From the NCBI GenBank assembly GCA_015057085.1, contig SVFB01000085.1:1-64000 (forward strand): a stretch of 64,000 nucleotides of DNA, written 5' to 3'. The notes under the pieces were generated by a model that was given only the letters and a program-made list of their open reading frames with translations, had not been told where the DNA came from and made no database searches. A program made the position numbers and the translations under genes. This document shows, piece by piece, positions 9,143 through 20,300 of this stretch (positions are counted from its first letter, which is position 1; each line of letters begins with the position of its first letter). Origin of the DNA: Lachnospiraceae bacterium (GTDB lineage Bacteria > Bacillota > Clostridia > Lachnospirales > Lachnospiraceae).

Positions 9143-9865
9143 ATGTATCAGGCTGCAATTTGTGAAGACGAACGTGATATCGCTCAGTATATAGAAAAAA
9201 CACTTGCTGAAGAATTTTCCAAAAACGGAATGCAAGTTGCATTTGATGTATTTAACCAAGGCGAACAATTACTGGGGATGATTCATGAACACTACCATTA
9301 TGATATTGTATTTATGGATATCGAAATGCCGGGAATTGACGGAATTTCGATTTGTAAAGAGATTCGAAAAGTAAATTCGGAAACCTTAGTGATTTTTATT
9401 TCAAATAAAGATGAATTAGTCTTTTCTACTTTTGAGGTACAACCATTTCGTTTTATTCGTAAAAGCCATTATGATGCTTTACTAAGCGAATTGGTTCCTG
9501 CGATTCAAACAGAGCTTAACCGTCGCCAACCGAAATTGATTCAAATTACAGAACCGGGTTCTAAGGATTTGTTTTCTTTTGATTTAAATCAAATTACTTA
9601 TATCGAAGCACAGGGAAAAAACTGTTGTATTTATACCCCAAACGGCCCTGTTATAATCAAGACAAAATTAATGGATTTAGAAGAACAGCTTCAAGCGCCT
9701 GATTTTATCAAACCGCATCGAAGCTATCTCATTCACAGTAAATATATTGCCACCATTCACAAAAACGAGGTAAATCTGACTGACGGCTCAATTATTCCAA
9801 TCAGCCGCGGCCGTCTCGATATGATCAAACACGAATTCTTACAATACACAAATAGGAGTCTATAA
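9143..9865 (+). CDS. LytTR-family response regulator
   Basis: A 240-residue two-domain regulator. The receiver domain (1-125) has acidic residues ED at 8-9 and phospho-acceptor Asp59 in FMDIEMPGIDG; the position after IRK carries the switch Lys (RKSHYD). The LytTR DNA-binding domain spans about 135-235 (DLNQITYIEAQGKNCCIYT, FIKPHRSYLIHSKYI). This is the AgrA/ComE kind of regulator. Its stop codon overlaps the start of the kinase gene by one base (TAATG), so the two are translationally coupled. Divergence from the ABC operon and the repeats between them suggest that it controls the transporter as well as itself; that is inference. Confidence 0.95.
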   Translation: MYQAAICEDERDIAQYIEKTLAEEFSKNGMQVAFDVFNQGEQLLGMIHEHYHYDIVFMDIEMPGIDGISICKEIRKVNSETLVIFISNKDELVFSTFEVQPFRFIRKSHYDALLSELVPAIQTELNRRQPKLIQITEPGSKDLFSFDLNQITYIEAQGKNCCIYTPNGPVIIKTKLMDLEEQLQAPDFIKPHRSYLIHSKYIATIHKNEVNLTDGSIIPISRGRLDMIKHEFLQYTNRSL

Positions 9866-11187
9866 TGCCGGATATTATATATCATCTATATCAATACACA
9901 AGCAACGCTTCCTACCTTGTATTTCATTTATATGCCATGCAAAAGATGTTTGGCAGAAAGCGTTTTGCAAATAAATTTGTATATTATGGGGTACCAACTC
10001 TGCTTTTCTGGGCAATTTACTATTTCCCGCAGTATGCGCTAAAGCATAAAACAATTCCATACTACTATTACTTTATGGTCTTAATGATCATTTCTTTGAT
10101 TTGGATTTTGTTTTTCGTGAAAGAAAAATTGATTCATAAGCTTCCGTATTTTTCATTTCATTATGCGCTATATAAATGTATGGTAACCTTTATCGGTTCA
10201 TTTATTTATCAAAACGAATTTAATATGAATCATGATCTTTATGAATATTTGGATGTGCTATCCTATTTTTTCATATTCACAACGATTGTACTTTTCGCGC
10301 GGTTATATATGAATCGTCCGCTTAGCTATACATTGCAATTGACTACTCGACAAACAGTACTTTTGCTATTTAGCCCAATCAGCTTTTTTGTGCTTTTCCA
10401 GATGACAGATCCTTCCATAAAGGTTCCTTACGAGCAAGCGCAGACAGTCACCGCCTTTATACTTGCCATCAATATTGCAATTATTTATTTTCTATACTCT
10501 ACCATTGGAGAACAATATGAATCCAGATATCAATTAGGAAAGGCGCTCACTGAAACCTCTGCCCAATTAACCCGATATCGATATACCATTTTGATTGAGG
10601 AACAGGCACGAAAAGAAAGACATGAATTAAAGAATCGCTATTTCTATATTCAAACCCTTTTACGCGAGAAAAAATATGAACAATTGGATGCATTTTTGTC
10701 CGAACATATCGGCGAACTGTCAGATCAATTTAGTGGTATTAAAACCAATAATGTATTGATTGATCATATTATCAATACCAAATTGCAACAGGCTCATAAA
10801 TATCATATCAAAACCTATACAGAGATTTTGATTCCGGAAGAATTATTGATTGATGAAAACCGCTTCTGCACGATTCTATTAAATCTATTGGATAATGCAA
10901 TCGAAGCAAGTCAAAAAGAGTCTAATGCGGACATTCAAGTTAAAATGAATATCCGAAACCAGTATCTGGTTTGTGTTGTTAAAAACAAGGTTTCATCTAA
11001 CATTTTAGAAAACAATCCGAAATTCCATACGACCAAGAGCGATGTTAAAAACCACGGACTCGGAATGCAAATCATACAAGAGTCTGTCAAAAAATCAAAT
11101 GCTATATTCGATATAAAAATGGAAGGCAATTATTTTACTGCAACTGTTATGTTGCCAATTGAAGTACAAAAAATCCCAAGCAATTAG
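9865..11187 (+). CDS. GHKL sensor histidine kinase (AgrC/HPK10-like)
   Basis: A 440-residue membrane kinase. About six hydrophobic segments fill residues 1-215 with little extracytoplasmic sequence, as in AgrC-type sensors that detect peptides or small molecules within the membrane. A short helical linker leads to the phospho-acceptor motif KERHELKNRY (His253), then an ATPase domain with N-box LLDNAIEAS and G-box HGLGMQII. It partners the LytTR regulator with which it overlaps. No AgrD-like peptide or AgrB-like protease gene lies alongside, so the signal is not evident. Its stop codon lies in the loop of the downstream terminator. Confidence 0.93.
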   Translation: MPDIIYHLYQYTSNASYLVFHLYAMQKMFGRKRFANKFVYYGVPTLLFWAIYYFPQYALKHKTIPYYYYFMVLMIISLIWILFFVKEKLIHKLPYFSFHYALYKCMVTFIGSFIYQNEFNMNHDLYEYLDVLSYFFIFTTIVLFARLYMNRPLSYTLQLTTRQTVLLLFSPISFFVLFQMTDPSIKVPYEQAQTVTAFILAINIAIIYFLYSTIGEQYESRYQLGKALTETSAQLTRYRYTILIEEQARKERHELKNRYFYIQTLLREKKYEQLDAFLSEHIGELSDQFSGIKTNNVLIDHIINTKLQQAHKYHIKTYTEILIPEELLIDENRFCTILLNLLDNAIEASQKESNADIQVKMNIRNQYLVCVVKNKVSSNILENNPKFHTTKSDVKNHGLGMQIIQESVKKSNAIFDIKMEGNYFTATVMLPIEVQKIPSN

Positions 11188-11198
11188 CTTGGGATTTT
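11170..11198. terminator. Bidirectional terminator containing the kinase stop codon
   Basis: A perfect 12-bp stem AAAATCCCAAGC/GCTTGGGATTTT around a five-base loop that contains the stop codon of the kinase gene and the 3' end of the convergent PAP2 gene. T-runs are present in both directions. Confidence 0.9.
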
Positions 11199-11747
11199 GT
11201 TTTCGTTATTTTGAATTTTATTTCTCCAGAATCGGAAAATCAAATGCATGCAGATTGCTGAAACGATTCCAATTACAACACCTGCAATCACATCTGTCGG
11301 GAAATGACAATAATTGTACATTCTTGAGAATGAAATCAATACTGCGATAATCACTGCCGGAATTCCCATTCTCTTATCATTAAATAGTAATACCAGCGAA
11401 GCAGTGATACTATTCATAGTATGTCCTGACGGAAATGAAGCATCGCCCGGAAGCTTAAGTCCCGCAGGGAATTGATCAAATCCGGTTACAACCCATGGTC
11501 TGGTTCGGTCAAAGACATTCTTTAAAATCAGATTGCCGATGATAAATGTAACGAGCATCGCACAGATGCATTCAAATCCTGTCCATCTGGTCTTCTTTGG
11601 AATCAATAATATCAAAGCAATCACAATCCAGAAAATCCCGGCATTCCCGAGTGTCGAGAAGAAAACCATTATTTTATCCAGGATCGGATTGCGAATGTTT
11701 TGCAATGCATTTAGAAAATCAATTTCCCAAGGCATATACCAGGTCAT
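11184..11747 (-). CDS. PAP2-family membrane phosphatase
   Basis: A 187-residue polytopic protein with the full PAP2 signature: K-x6-RP (KNVFDRTRP), PSGH (PSGHTMNS) and SR-x5-H-x3-D (SRMYNYCHFPTD). Such enzymes dephosphorylate lipid phosphates such as undecaprenyl pyrophosphate or phosphatidic acid at the outer membrane face; which one is not clear. Its Shine-Dalgarno (GGAGG) lies in the last codons of the upstream PpiC gene, so the two are coupled. The 3' end overlaps the convergent kinase gene by four bases. Confidence 0.93.
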   Translation of the reverse strand: MTWYMPWEIDFLNALQNIRNPILDKIMVFFSTLGNAGIFWIVIALILLIPKKTRWTGFECICAMLVTFIIGNLILKNVFDRTRPWVVTGFDQFPAGLKLPGDASFPSGHTMNSITASLVLLFNDKRMGIPAVIIAVLISFSRMYNYCHFPTDVIAGVVIGIVSAICMHLIFRFWRNKIQNNENKIPS

Positions 11748-11750
11748 ATA

Positions 11751-12746
11751 TTATTCCTCCATGTAACTTTGATATTTTGAAAAGAAAGTAGATGTTTCCA
11801 ATTCATAATCGGAATCAATTGAAATCGATTCCCAAACATCCGAATTAAAATGATATACCGCTTCAGATATAAACGCATCGTATGAATCATCAAATTGTGC
11901 TTTCTGCTTCTGAACACGAATCTTTTCGATATTCTCCTCAGTCTTTTCTTCATCAAATTTATTAATCACTTTGACAAAGTAATATCCCTCTGATGTCTCT
12001 ATCATTCCGGATTCTTCATCATCATCCAAGGAAAATACCACATCCTCCACTTCCTGCGGATATTCACCTCTGGCAATAAAGACATCCAGCGAATCGTTTT
12101 CGTTATAACTTGAACCAATTGCAGCGAAATCACTTGATCCTTCCAACTTTTCAGCTAAAAGTGTTGCAGTATCACGATCTGTGACATAAATCATCAGAAC
12201 TTCCATAACCCGCGCTTCGTCATCGCTGACTTCCTCATTTACACCCTCTGTCATATTCTTATATACTTTTTCTGCCAGTGCATAATGTTGATATGCTGTT
12301 GTAATATTTTTTAAGGATGCTCCAATGAATTTAATCTCATCATCGGTTAAGGAATTATAATATTCTTCCGCCATTTCGTTGACTGTAGACAATTCGCTTT
12401 CCGAAAGGGTGATTCCTTGCGCTTCTGCCATTCCGTTAATGGCATAAATCCGCTGAATTTCTGCAAGTGTAACATCTTTGATGTATTTCACCAGAGAAGC
12501 TTCATCATATTCCTTATCCCATAATTCAATTCCATATGAAGTTCCATACAAATTGCGATAATTCGCAAGATATAATTTTGCTTCTTCTATCCCACAGGAT
12601 GTGTCATTTAATGTGAACAAAACATTTGATTTCATCTTCTTTTCTTTCAAGATGTATTCTGTGTTTCCAATGCGACAACCTGCAAGAGATGACATACTAA
12701 GGCATGCGACCAACACAATCGCAGCTCGTTTCATCATTGATTTCAT
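11751..12746 (-). CDS. PpiC/parvulin-type peptidyl-prolyl isomerase lipoprotein (PrsA/SurA-like)
   Basis: A 331-residue exported lipoprotein. The signal peptide ends in SSLAGC (lipobox Cys24). Residues 40-165 form a helical SurA_N-like chaperone region, and residues 170-270 match a parvulin domain (EVMEVLMIYVTDRD, FSLDDDEESGMIETSEGYYFVKV). PrsA-type proteins fold secreted proteins outside the membrane, a fitting role for a secretor of large glycosidases. The parvulin domain is poorly conserved at its catalytic positions as far as can be judged by eye, so isomerase activity is uncertain. It precedes the PAP2 gene in a minus-strand run. Confidence 0.85.
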   Translation of the reverse strand: MKSMMKRAAIVLVACLSMSSLAGCRIGNTEYILKEKKMKSNVLFTLNDTSCGIEEAKLYLANYRNLYGTSYGIELWDKEYDEASLVKYIKDVTLAEIQRIYAINGMAEAQGITLSESELSTVNEMAEEYYNSLTDDEIKFIGASLKNITTAYQHYALAEKVYKNMTEGVNEEVSDDEARVMEVLMIYVTDRDTATLLAEKLEGSSDFAAIGSSYNENDSLDVFIARGEYPQEVEDVVFSLDDDEESGMIETSEGYYFVKVINKFDEEKTEENIEKIRVQKQKAQFDDSYDAFISEAVYHFNSDVWESISIDSDYELETSTFFSKYQSYMEE

Positions 12747-12755
12747 AATATACTT

Positions 12756-13019
12756 TTATCCTTCTACGATCAGATAACGTCCGTCCCCAACCGGAAAAAC
12801 CTCATCTGCTTCTAAAATTTCTTCTTTCGACATTCCGGAAATGTCGCTTCCTGTTTCCTCGAAATATTCCAGGACCTCTTTCGCATTTTGGCATACTGTT
12901 GCCATGCAATCTTCCAGGAAATATTCTGCTGCTTCCATACTATCAGCAACCGGTTCCGGAAATAGCTTATCCTGTTGCTTCAGAAAAGCCTTTAATACAG
13001 CTTCATCATACTCGTTCAT
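12756..13019 (-). CDS. Small acidic protein of unknown function
   Basis: An 87-residue, strongly acidic, mostly helical protein with no signal peptide or membrane segment. I do not recognise a family. The ATG at 13019 is preferred over the in-frame codon at 13037 because AGGAG lies eight bases before it. It lies between the PpiC lipoprotein and Maf genes on the same strand, nine bases from the former, which suggests cotranscription. The 14-base motif AGCGAGACTTGAAT-like (13058-13072, sense to this gene) lies just upstream. Confidence 0.75.
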   Translation of the reverse strand: MNEYDEAVLKAFLKQQDKLFPEPVADSMEAAEYFLEDCMATVCQNAKEVLEYFEETGSDISGMSKEEILEADEVFPVGDGRYLIVEG

Positions 13020-13094
13020 ACTGATTACTCCTAACATTCCATATACTTTTTTTAATATTCAAGTCTCGCTCGAAAGCCTATAGAAATTTTAATT

Positions 13095-13721
13095 TTACCA
13101 CTCTAGTATGTCAATGCCTACTTTCTTTAATTCGGCATAAAATCTTGCAACCGGAAATCCGACCACATTTTGGTAATCACCTTCAATCCCTTTTATATAT
13201 GCGCCAAAGGCTCCCTGAATGCCGTAAGAACCGGCTTTGTCCATTGGATCACCTGTTGCAATATAACGATTGATTTCCTCATCGGACATTTGTGCCACAA
13301 AAACTTTAGTCTCCTCAGCAAAAGATATTTTGCCGCTTCTTCCGTCCGGAGCCATTATGATGACTGTAACACCTGTATAAACCTTATGCGCTCTTCCGGA
13401 TAAGGATTTTAACATTTGAAAAGCTTCTGCTTCATCCTTCGGCTTTCCAAGGATTTTGCCATCTACGGATACAACGGTATCTGCACCGATTACCATTGTA
13501 TCTGTCACAAGCATGCGCTCTAAACTAGTTTGTGAATATTGATAAATATTGGTTGCCACTTCTATTGCCTTTTGTTCCGACAATTCCTGCACAACCTCCT
13601 CCGGCACAGAACTTGTAATCACTTCTTCGCCCTGTGCGGGAATGATTTCAAATGTTAATCCTATATTTTCTAATATTTCCTTGCGACGTGGCGAACCGGA
13701 AGCAAGAATGATCATACTCAT
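13095..13721 (-). CDS. maf: Maf-family nucleoside triphosphate pyrophosphatase
   Basis: A 208-residue cytoplasmic house-cleaning enzyme hydrolysing non-canonical or certain canonical NTPs to NMP and PPi. The N-terminal ILASGSPRRKEIL motif, the central GADTVVSVDGKILGKP motif with catalytic Asp, and the GRAHKVYTGV motif are all present. The end carries GSYGIQGAFG and VVGFPV. The start overlaps the end of addA by four bases (ATGA), so translation is coupled. Dispensable in most bacteria; the link with AddAB here is positional only. Confidence 0.95.
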   Translation of the reverse strand: MSMIILASGSPRRKEILENIGLTFEIIPAQGEEVITSSVPEEVVQELSEQKAIEVATNIYQYSQTSLERMLVTDTMVIGADTVVSVDGKILGKPKDEAEAFQMLKSLSGRAHKVYTGVTVIIMAPDGRSGKISFAEETKVFVAQMSDEEINRYIATGDPMDKAGSYGIQGAFGAYIKGIEGDYQNVVGFPVARFYAELKKVGIDILEW

Positions 13722-16700
13722 ATTGATATAACCTCCTTCAATCGGTATGAATAAATTAAAGTCCCTTTCACGGTTCCAAACAAACGCTCAAGCGCATCTT
13801 TATAAAGGAGCAACTGATCTTTATATCGTATAATCAGCTCTTCTGACGAATCTACACGATCTGTCTTATAATCCAACAAGACAATTCCATCCTCATCTCT
13901 CCAGAATACATCGATGATTCCCTGAATCAAAGTCCCGTCTTCCTGCGACATGACAAAAGGCTTCTCTCGATATAACTCACCTCTTGCCGCAGCTTTTGCC
14001 ATCGGTTCTGCGATTTCGCTCTTTAAAAATGTAATCAGTTCATTTCCTCTCAGGCGATTATAAAGTTCCTCTTCCATTTCACCGGAGTCACAGATACGTT
14101 GCAACTCTTGCTTTGCAAAATTTTCGAGTTCCTCTTCCTTCGAAAAATCCACCTTTGCAAGAGCTGCAAAATCCAACACTTCCATCATGCGGTGAACTGC
14201 CGTACCAAATAGCGCACCGGCCGGTGTTTCCTGTGTTTTCGCCTGTTGCAATTCCACGCCCAGGCGACTTGCAAACTTTGGAATATAAGGATCCTTTTCG
14301 TGCAAAATAAAGGATGCCGCCTCGACTTCACCTTCTAATTCATCATATCGCTGTTTCATAGAAGCATGCTTAATCTCCGAAACGGAATATTTGCTTTTGC
14401 GATGCAAATCGGACTGATAAGGATAAACAAATTTCAGCGCAGTTTTAATCTGTTCTGTTTGTTCAGAATCCGCTCCGACTATCTTATCACAAAGTTCATG
14501 ATATGCCACCATTTTTTCCGCACTTTGCTGTGCTTCTTGCAATACAAAATAATCCCGGTCTACTTCTTTGACCAAATCCTGCTTTCCTGCGGCATATAAG
14601 GCCGGCACAATCCAGTCAATAAAGCATTTTGCAGATGCTCGTCTTGCGAAATCAAAATAACCTCCGGATTCGATTTTTTCAGGAATTGAACTACCTGTAA
14701 TTACAAGCTTCTCCTTTGCTCTTGTAAGTGCCACATAAAGCACTCTCATTTCTTCGCCTAAGGTCTCGAGCTTTGTATAATTTTTGATTGCTTCAAGCAT
14801 TAAAGAAGATTTCTTTGCTCTTGGCTCTCCTGATATTTCCATAAGGCCGGCGCCCAAATCCGAATGCAAAATAAATTGTTGTTTTGTATCCTGATCATTG
14901 AAGTTCGAACCCATTCCGGATACAAATACAATCGGATATTCCAATCCCTTGCTGGCATGAATCGTCTTTATATGAACCAAATCTCCGCCTTCGCCATTTG
15001 CTTCAGCTTCACCAAAGTCTTTTTCGTACTTTCGCATCTGATGAATATAACGCAAAAAGTGAAATACACCTTTATAGCTTGTTTTCTCGAAATCAATCGC
15101 TTTTTCTACAAGCATTTCCAAATTTGCGCGTCTTGTCTTGCCTCCCGGTAATGATGCCACATACAAATCATATCCTGTGCGTGCAAAAATCATCTGAATC
15201 ACTTCATGCACCGGCAAATCATTTCGTTCTCTTAAATCCAACAGCAATTGATAAAAAGGTGCCTCGTTTTCTTTCAAATAACGCATCGCTGATTCTGCAA
15301 ACGTGATTTTTTCTTCTTGATATGTAACGCGCATTTCAGCCAAATCTTCATCCGTATATCCGCCAATCATAGATTTTAATACAACCGCCATCGGAATATC
15401 CTGATAAGGATTATCAATTAATGTCAAAAGATTCAAAACCACATTAACTTCCATCGCATCGAAATAACCTGTTGTGGAATCTACATGGGCAGGAATTCCA
15501 TTTTGTTCCAATACCTCCTGAAATACAGGTCCCAGCGTCTTAATCGAACGAAGCAAAATGACAAAATCCGAAAAAGCCGGTTCCCTTAACTCCTTTGTCT
15601 TTTTGTCTGTCACCTTCATGGATTCTTTTAATTCCAAGATGCGATGCGCAACCACAGCCGCTTCTCTTTGAAGCTTTGTGTTGTCATCATTGATGGACTT
15701 ATTGTCGAACAGTAAGACCTCCGCACATGGTTCATCCGTTTCCGGATAATCTTTATTTCCGGGATAAAGGGATGCAGCTGCATCATAATCCACACCCCCA
15801 AGCTCTTTTTCCATAAGATTTTCAAAAATGCTATTGCAAAATTCCAGCACTCCGGCTCTGCTTCGATAATTCATCTGCAAATCAATGCGCTGCTTTTCGC
15901 TATCATCCTTAGAATAACTTTCGTATTTTCCGATAAAAAGCTCCGGTTTTGCCATGCGGAAGCGATAAATACTCTGCTTAACATCACCAACCATAAACAT
16001 ATTATAATTTCCGTTTTCATGGCCTGAGATAGACTTTAAAATCACTTCCTGCACTTCATTGGAATCCTGATATTCGTCAATCATGATTTCCTTGAACTGC
16101 TTCTGAAACACCTCTGCCACAGGACGAGGCTGATGTGTTTCCTCATCCACCAAAATGCGTAACGCAAAATGCTCCATATCTGAGAAGTCTATCATTATTC
16201 TTTTGGTTTTTTCTTTTTCGATTTGATCCATTAATAAGAGCGCAAGACGCACTAATTCCTTTATATATGGTGCAACCCGTTTCTGCTGGTTTTGCACTTC
16301 TTCTTTTGAGAGCACATAGTATTTCTTTATTAAATCCGTTATGCTTTTCTTATATTTATCTCGTGCATTTTTGACTGCAGTCTTTTCCTCATCCGAAAAT
16401 GAATTAGAAGGCTTTTTCTTAGATAAATCTACAAATGAAAACGACTGCAGATATTCGTATAAAGCCCAGTAGCCTTCACATTTTAAGGCATCGCTTATGC
16501 TTTGTATATCACTTTCAAAGGCCGGGATGTAGGTATCCGGTCCAATTCCATTCAAACTCATCTGATGGATTCTCTTCGCCTCCATCAATGCGCTTTCCAA
16601 ATTTGCTTTGGTTAAATCCGCGATTTTATCCAGCGCCATGACGCCGGACTGGTCATTTAACAGGCCTTCAATCCATTGCTTTGGCCAAGGTGAAGATAGA

Positions 16701-17248
16701 GATGTTTTATAGATTTTTTCTACCATATCCCTCACCTTTTGATCATTTTTCGCGCCTGAATAGGTATTAATCAAATCAAAGAACTGTTTGTTCTCTTGTT
16801 TCTGATATTCTGCCTCAAAAAGCACATCAATCATATCCTTGATTAGCAATTCAATCTCCACTGTATCAGCCACGCGAAAAGTCGGATCCAAATTGATTTC
16901 TTCAAAATAATTCCGCACCACGAACAAACAAAAGCCATCTATGGTGGTAATCATGGCATGCTGAACCAATGCACATTGCTTTTGAAGATTAATATCATCC
17001 GGATGCTGTTCCAACTCAGCCTCTAAGGCTGCAGCGATACGCTCTTTCATTTCCGCCGCTGCAGCTTTTGTAAATGTAACAACCAATAATTGATCAATAT
17101 CAATCGGATTCTTCTCATCGGTAATTCTTCTAATGATTCTTTCCACCAACACCGTAGTTTTACCGCTTCCGGCTGCCGCAGATACCAATATATCTCTGTC
17201 TCGTAAATTGATTACTTTTAATTGATCTTCTGACCAGTTAATTCCCAT
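13718..17248 (-). CDS. addA: ATP-dependent helicase/nuclease subunit AddA
   Basis: A 1176-residue UvrD-like helicase fused to a RecB-type nuclease, one half of the AddAB enzyme that processes double-strand breaks for recombination in Gram-positive bacteria. Walker A is AAAGSGKTTVLVERI at the N-terminus; further helicase motifs are IDEYQDSNEVQ, MNYRSR, VHIKTIHASKGLEYP and EEMRVLYVALTRAKEKL. The nuclease catalytic motif is LLDYKTDRVD near residue 1125. Length is near the family norm. It follows addB with a 64-base gap and overlaps maf by four bases. No LexA box is visible before the pair. Confidence 0.98.
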   Translation of the reverse strand: MGINWSEDQLKVINLRDRDILVSAAAGSGKTTVLVERIIRRITDEKNPIDIDQLLVVTFTKAAAAEMKERIAAALEAELEQHPDDINLQKQCALVQHAMITTIDGFCLFVVRNYFEEINLDPTFRVADTVEIELLIKDMIDVLFEAEYQKQENKQFFDLINTYSGAKNDQKVRDMVEKIYKTSLSSPWPKQWIEGLLNDQSGVMALDKIADLTKANLESALMEAKRIHQMSLNGIGPDTYIPAFESDIQSISDALKCEGYWALYEYLQSFSFVDLSKKKPSNSFSDEEKTAVKNARDKYKKSITDLIKKYYVLSKEEVQNQQKRVAPYIKELVRLALLLMDQIEKEKTKRIMIDFSDMEHFALRILVDEETHQPRPVAEVFQKQFKEIMIDEYQDSNEVQEVILKSISGHENGNYNMFMVGDVKQSIYRFRMAKPELFIGKYESYSKDDSEKQRIDLQMNYRSRAGVLEFCNSIFENLMEKELGGVDYDAAASLYPGNKDYPETDEPCAEVLLFDNKSINDDNTKLQREAAVVAHRILELKESMKVTDKKTKELREPAFSDFVILLRSIKTLGPVFQEVLEQNGIPAHVDSTTGYFDAMEVNVVLNLLTLIDNPYQDIPMAVVLKSMIGGYTDEDLAEMRVTYQEEKITFAESAMRYLKENEAPFYQLLLDLRERNDLPVHEVIQMIFARTGYDLYVASLPGGKTRRANLEMLVEKAIDFEKTSYKGVFHFLRYIHQMRKYEKDFGEAEANGEGGDLVHIKTIHASKGLEYPIVFVSGMGSNFNDQDTKQQFILHSDLGAGLMEISGEPRAKKSSLMLEAIKNYTKLETLGEEMRVLYVALTRAKEKLVITGSSIPEKIESGGYFDFARRASAKCFIDWIVPALYAAGKQDLVKEVDRDYFVLQEAQQSAEKMVAYHELCDKIVGADSEQTEQIKTALKFVYPYQSDLHRKSKYSVSEIKHASMKQRYDELEGEVEAASFILHEKDPYIPKFASRLGVELQQAKTQETPAGALFGTAVHRMMEVLDFAALAKVDFSKEEELENFAKQELQRICDSGEMEEELYNRLRGNELITFLKSEIAEPMAKAAARGELYREKPFVMSQEDGTLIQGIIDVFWRDEDGIVLLDYKTDRVDSSEELIIRYKDQLLLYKDALERLFGTVKGTLIYSYRLKEVISI

Positions 17249-17312
17249 TTATATATCCTTCCTGTTTTTGCTTCCATAGATAACGCATTCCATACATAAT
17301 GCACTTTGAGCT

Positions 17313-20300
17313 TTAGCGAGACTTGAACGCAGCAAGTTCTACTTCCATGCGCTGCATGATTTCATCTTCTTTTCCAAGTTTTTTTAATTTATGGAACTGA
17401 TAGCCCGGAATCTTTTTGTCAAATCCACAGATTCCTTTATATGAGCACCAATCGCACGCAGTTTTTTTATCATTCTGATATGGATTTACAGAAACATCAC
17501 CATCATAAATCTGATTACCACTACGCTTCATCATTTCAATCGCATATTCTCCAATCATCTGAAGTTGTTCCTTTTCCATCACAGAAGTTCCCTGACTCGC
17601 TAATGCGCCATCCGTTTTTAATGCCACCGGAATCACCTGAGATTTCGTTCCCGGCTCTTCTAAATTATGATCCATAGCGATATATACATCCGAATCATTC
17701 AGAATTTTACCATTTGGCTTTAATGCCTTTAAATACTCCTCAAAACCTTCATTGCCTTCAGAAAGAACCGGATCATCGATATGCTGATATAATACTCCCG
17801 CCGGAATCACTTCTTTTCCTTCCGTTGCCTGCTTATGCTTTAATGCCGCATTTAAGTACACTGACAGCTGCAACTGCAAACCGTAATAGATAGATTCTAA
17901 ATCAAAGCTTGTATTTCCTGATTTATAATCCACAATTTTCACATACAATTTCCCGTTACTTCTGAATGTATCCAATCGGTCAATGGTGCCTCGAATATTC
18001 AATACTCGATTATCTTTCAAAGAATATTGCAGCATTTGTTCATTCGTTCCATCAAATTTAATTTCGAAATCTTCCGGAACAAATTCACCCTGTGCAATTT
18101 GCGTGGTGATAACCCATGCGTTCTTGCGGAAAATCTCCTGCATACGCTGCAATTGATAGGTATCAGAACCGCTTTCTTCAATAAATTCCGTATGTCCCAA
18201 ATCAGACAATGCTTCATTCATAGACTCTTTTGCAAATGCATCTGCATCCGGTTTGCGAATATTCTTCCACTCAAATTCAGATTCGTTTATCTTTCGGCCA
18301 TAAAGTTCCATTGCCTTATGATAAAGTTCACCCACATCCATTGCGGATAATCCTGCTTCATCTCTTTCTTTTAACTTTAATCCATAAGATAAGAAATGCG
18401 CATAAGCACAAGCAAAATATTTCTCAATTCTGGTGACGCTTCCGTATAAGGTATCTCCATAAAGTTCACGAGCCACATTCTTGCTGATTGGCTCTATTTC
18501 GTAGCATGTATATGGCGCTTTCGTCAAGCGTTCTACCGCTTCCGCATCCACTTCTTCCAAAGCTTTAGCAGTTGCATACCACAACTTGTCTTGATTACCC
18601 TGGGCAAGGTATTCCATTGCAACCTGTTCAGACGAAAAATCCGGTGTGGCCGACAATTCATTGCAGAATACTTCCTTGATTTCAGGGAACATTCTGGTAA
18701 TCACCTTTACAAAATAGGAAGCCTGCAATACTTTACCATCGCTGCCGCTTCTCGCATAGCTTAGATATAAACGATCCGATGGTTTAGTCACATTTCGATA
18801 CAGATAAAATCTCTGAATAAATGCCTTTTCCTTCGCACCCGGTGCAATATGAACATCCGCATCTAAAAGTGCCTGTCGCTCATATTCTGATATAATTCCG
18901 CCATTATTTGTATTCTTTGGAATGACCCCGTCATTTAAACCGATGAAAAATAAAATCTTGGCGCCGTTTAATCTTGTTCGCTCAATATCTCCCACTGTAA
19001 CCGCATCATATCCCGGTGGAATCGCCGCAAGGGAAATCGCAGATAGACCCGCATCAAACAATTCCGAGAATGTATTTATATCATACGGCTCTTCTCCTAA
19101 CAGTTCTGTATATTTCTCGAATAATTGCATTGTCTTTTCATATATCTGATCGCATTCCTTGGCTTTTGTTTGCAAGCCTAATTCCAGATAACGCGCAGAC
19201 ATTTGCATTAATCGATTTGCCGCATCAATCTGCACCAAAATTTCATAGACCGCAATCACTGCATCCGCAATGGTGGAGCTTTTTTTCGAATCTACATGCT
19301 CTAACGGAGCAAGGATATCCATAAATGAAATACGCACTTCCTCCACTCTGGCGAGGTTGAAATCCTTGCTCTTTCCTCTTCTTCCCAACCATGATTTCTT
19401 CCAGGTGTTTTTGCCACGAATTCCTGTTGCAAGAAGATAATTATCCAAATAATCAATTTCTTCCTGTTCAATTCCTGAAAAACCGGTTCTCATAAATCGC
19501 ATAATGGATTCGTAGGAATAATTGGAATCGATGATTTGCAACAACGCACGTATTGCTTCTATAAATGGTGAGAATGCAATTTCGCTTGTGGCATCAATGA
19601 AACAGGGAATTCTATATTTTGCAAACAATTCCTCCGCATATACGCGGTAAGCTTCAATATTTCCGGTTACGACTGCAATATCTTTATATCGATAATCATG
19701 CTCTCTTACCAATCGATTGATTTCACGCGCAACAAATACGACTTCCTCCTTGGGATTGGAAGCTTGCACCAATTGTATATCCTCTGATTGTTCATGAAAT
19801 TTTTTATATGTGGTGCGGAATAAATTTTGCTCCAAATGAGCCAATGCCGGTGCATTGGCGAATCGTCTGTTTGCAGGCGATTCAAGCACAATCGGTTGCT
19901 TGATTTCCACATGAAGTTCTGTGGCAATATCCGACACTTTTTTAATGGTTGTCTTGGATAAATCAAATAAATCTTCCATTCCACGGGATGGTTTCATGGA
20001 TTCTTTCTCGTCAATTGCCAATGAAATATAGATTGCCTCAGTCACCTTTAGCAATTCACTTAATAAGCCATATTGGATTGGCGTAAAGCCGGTAAATTCG
20101 TCAAGAATAATCACAGCATCCTGTAATAGAAGCGAATCTTTCACATGATCCCTTAGAATATTTAAAATTTCTTCCGCCATGACATAATGATCCTGCATGT
20201 AAGACAAAAATTTCTCATATAAAAGATTTACGTCTTTCAATTTTGAAACAAAACTCCCGGAGAAATTTGGATTCTGCTCCAAGGCTTTAATATGATCCGG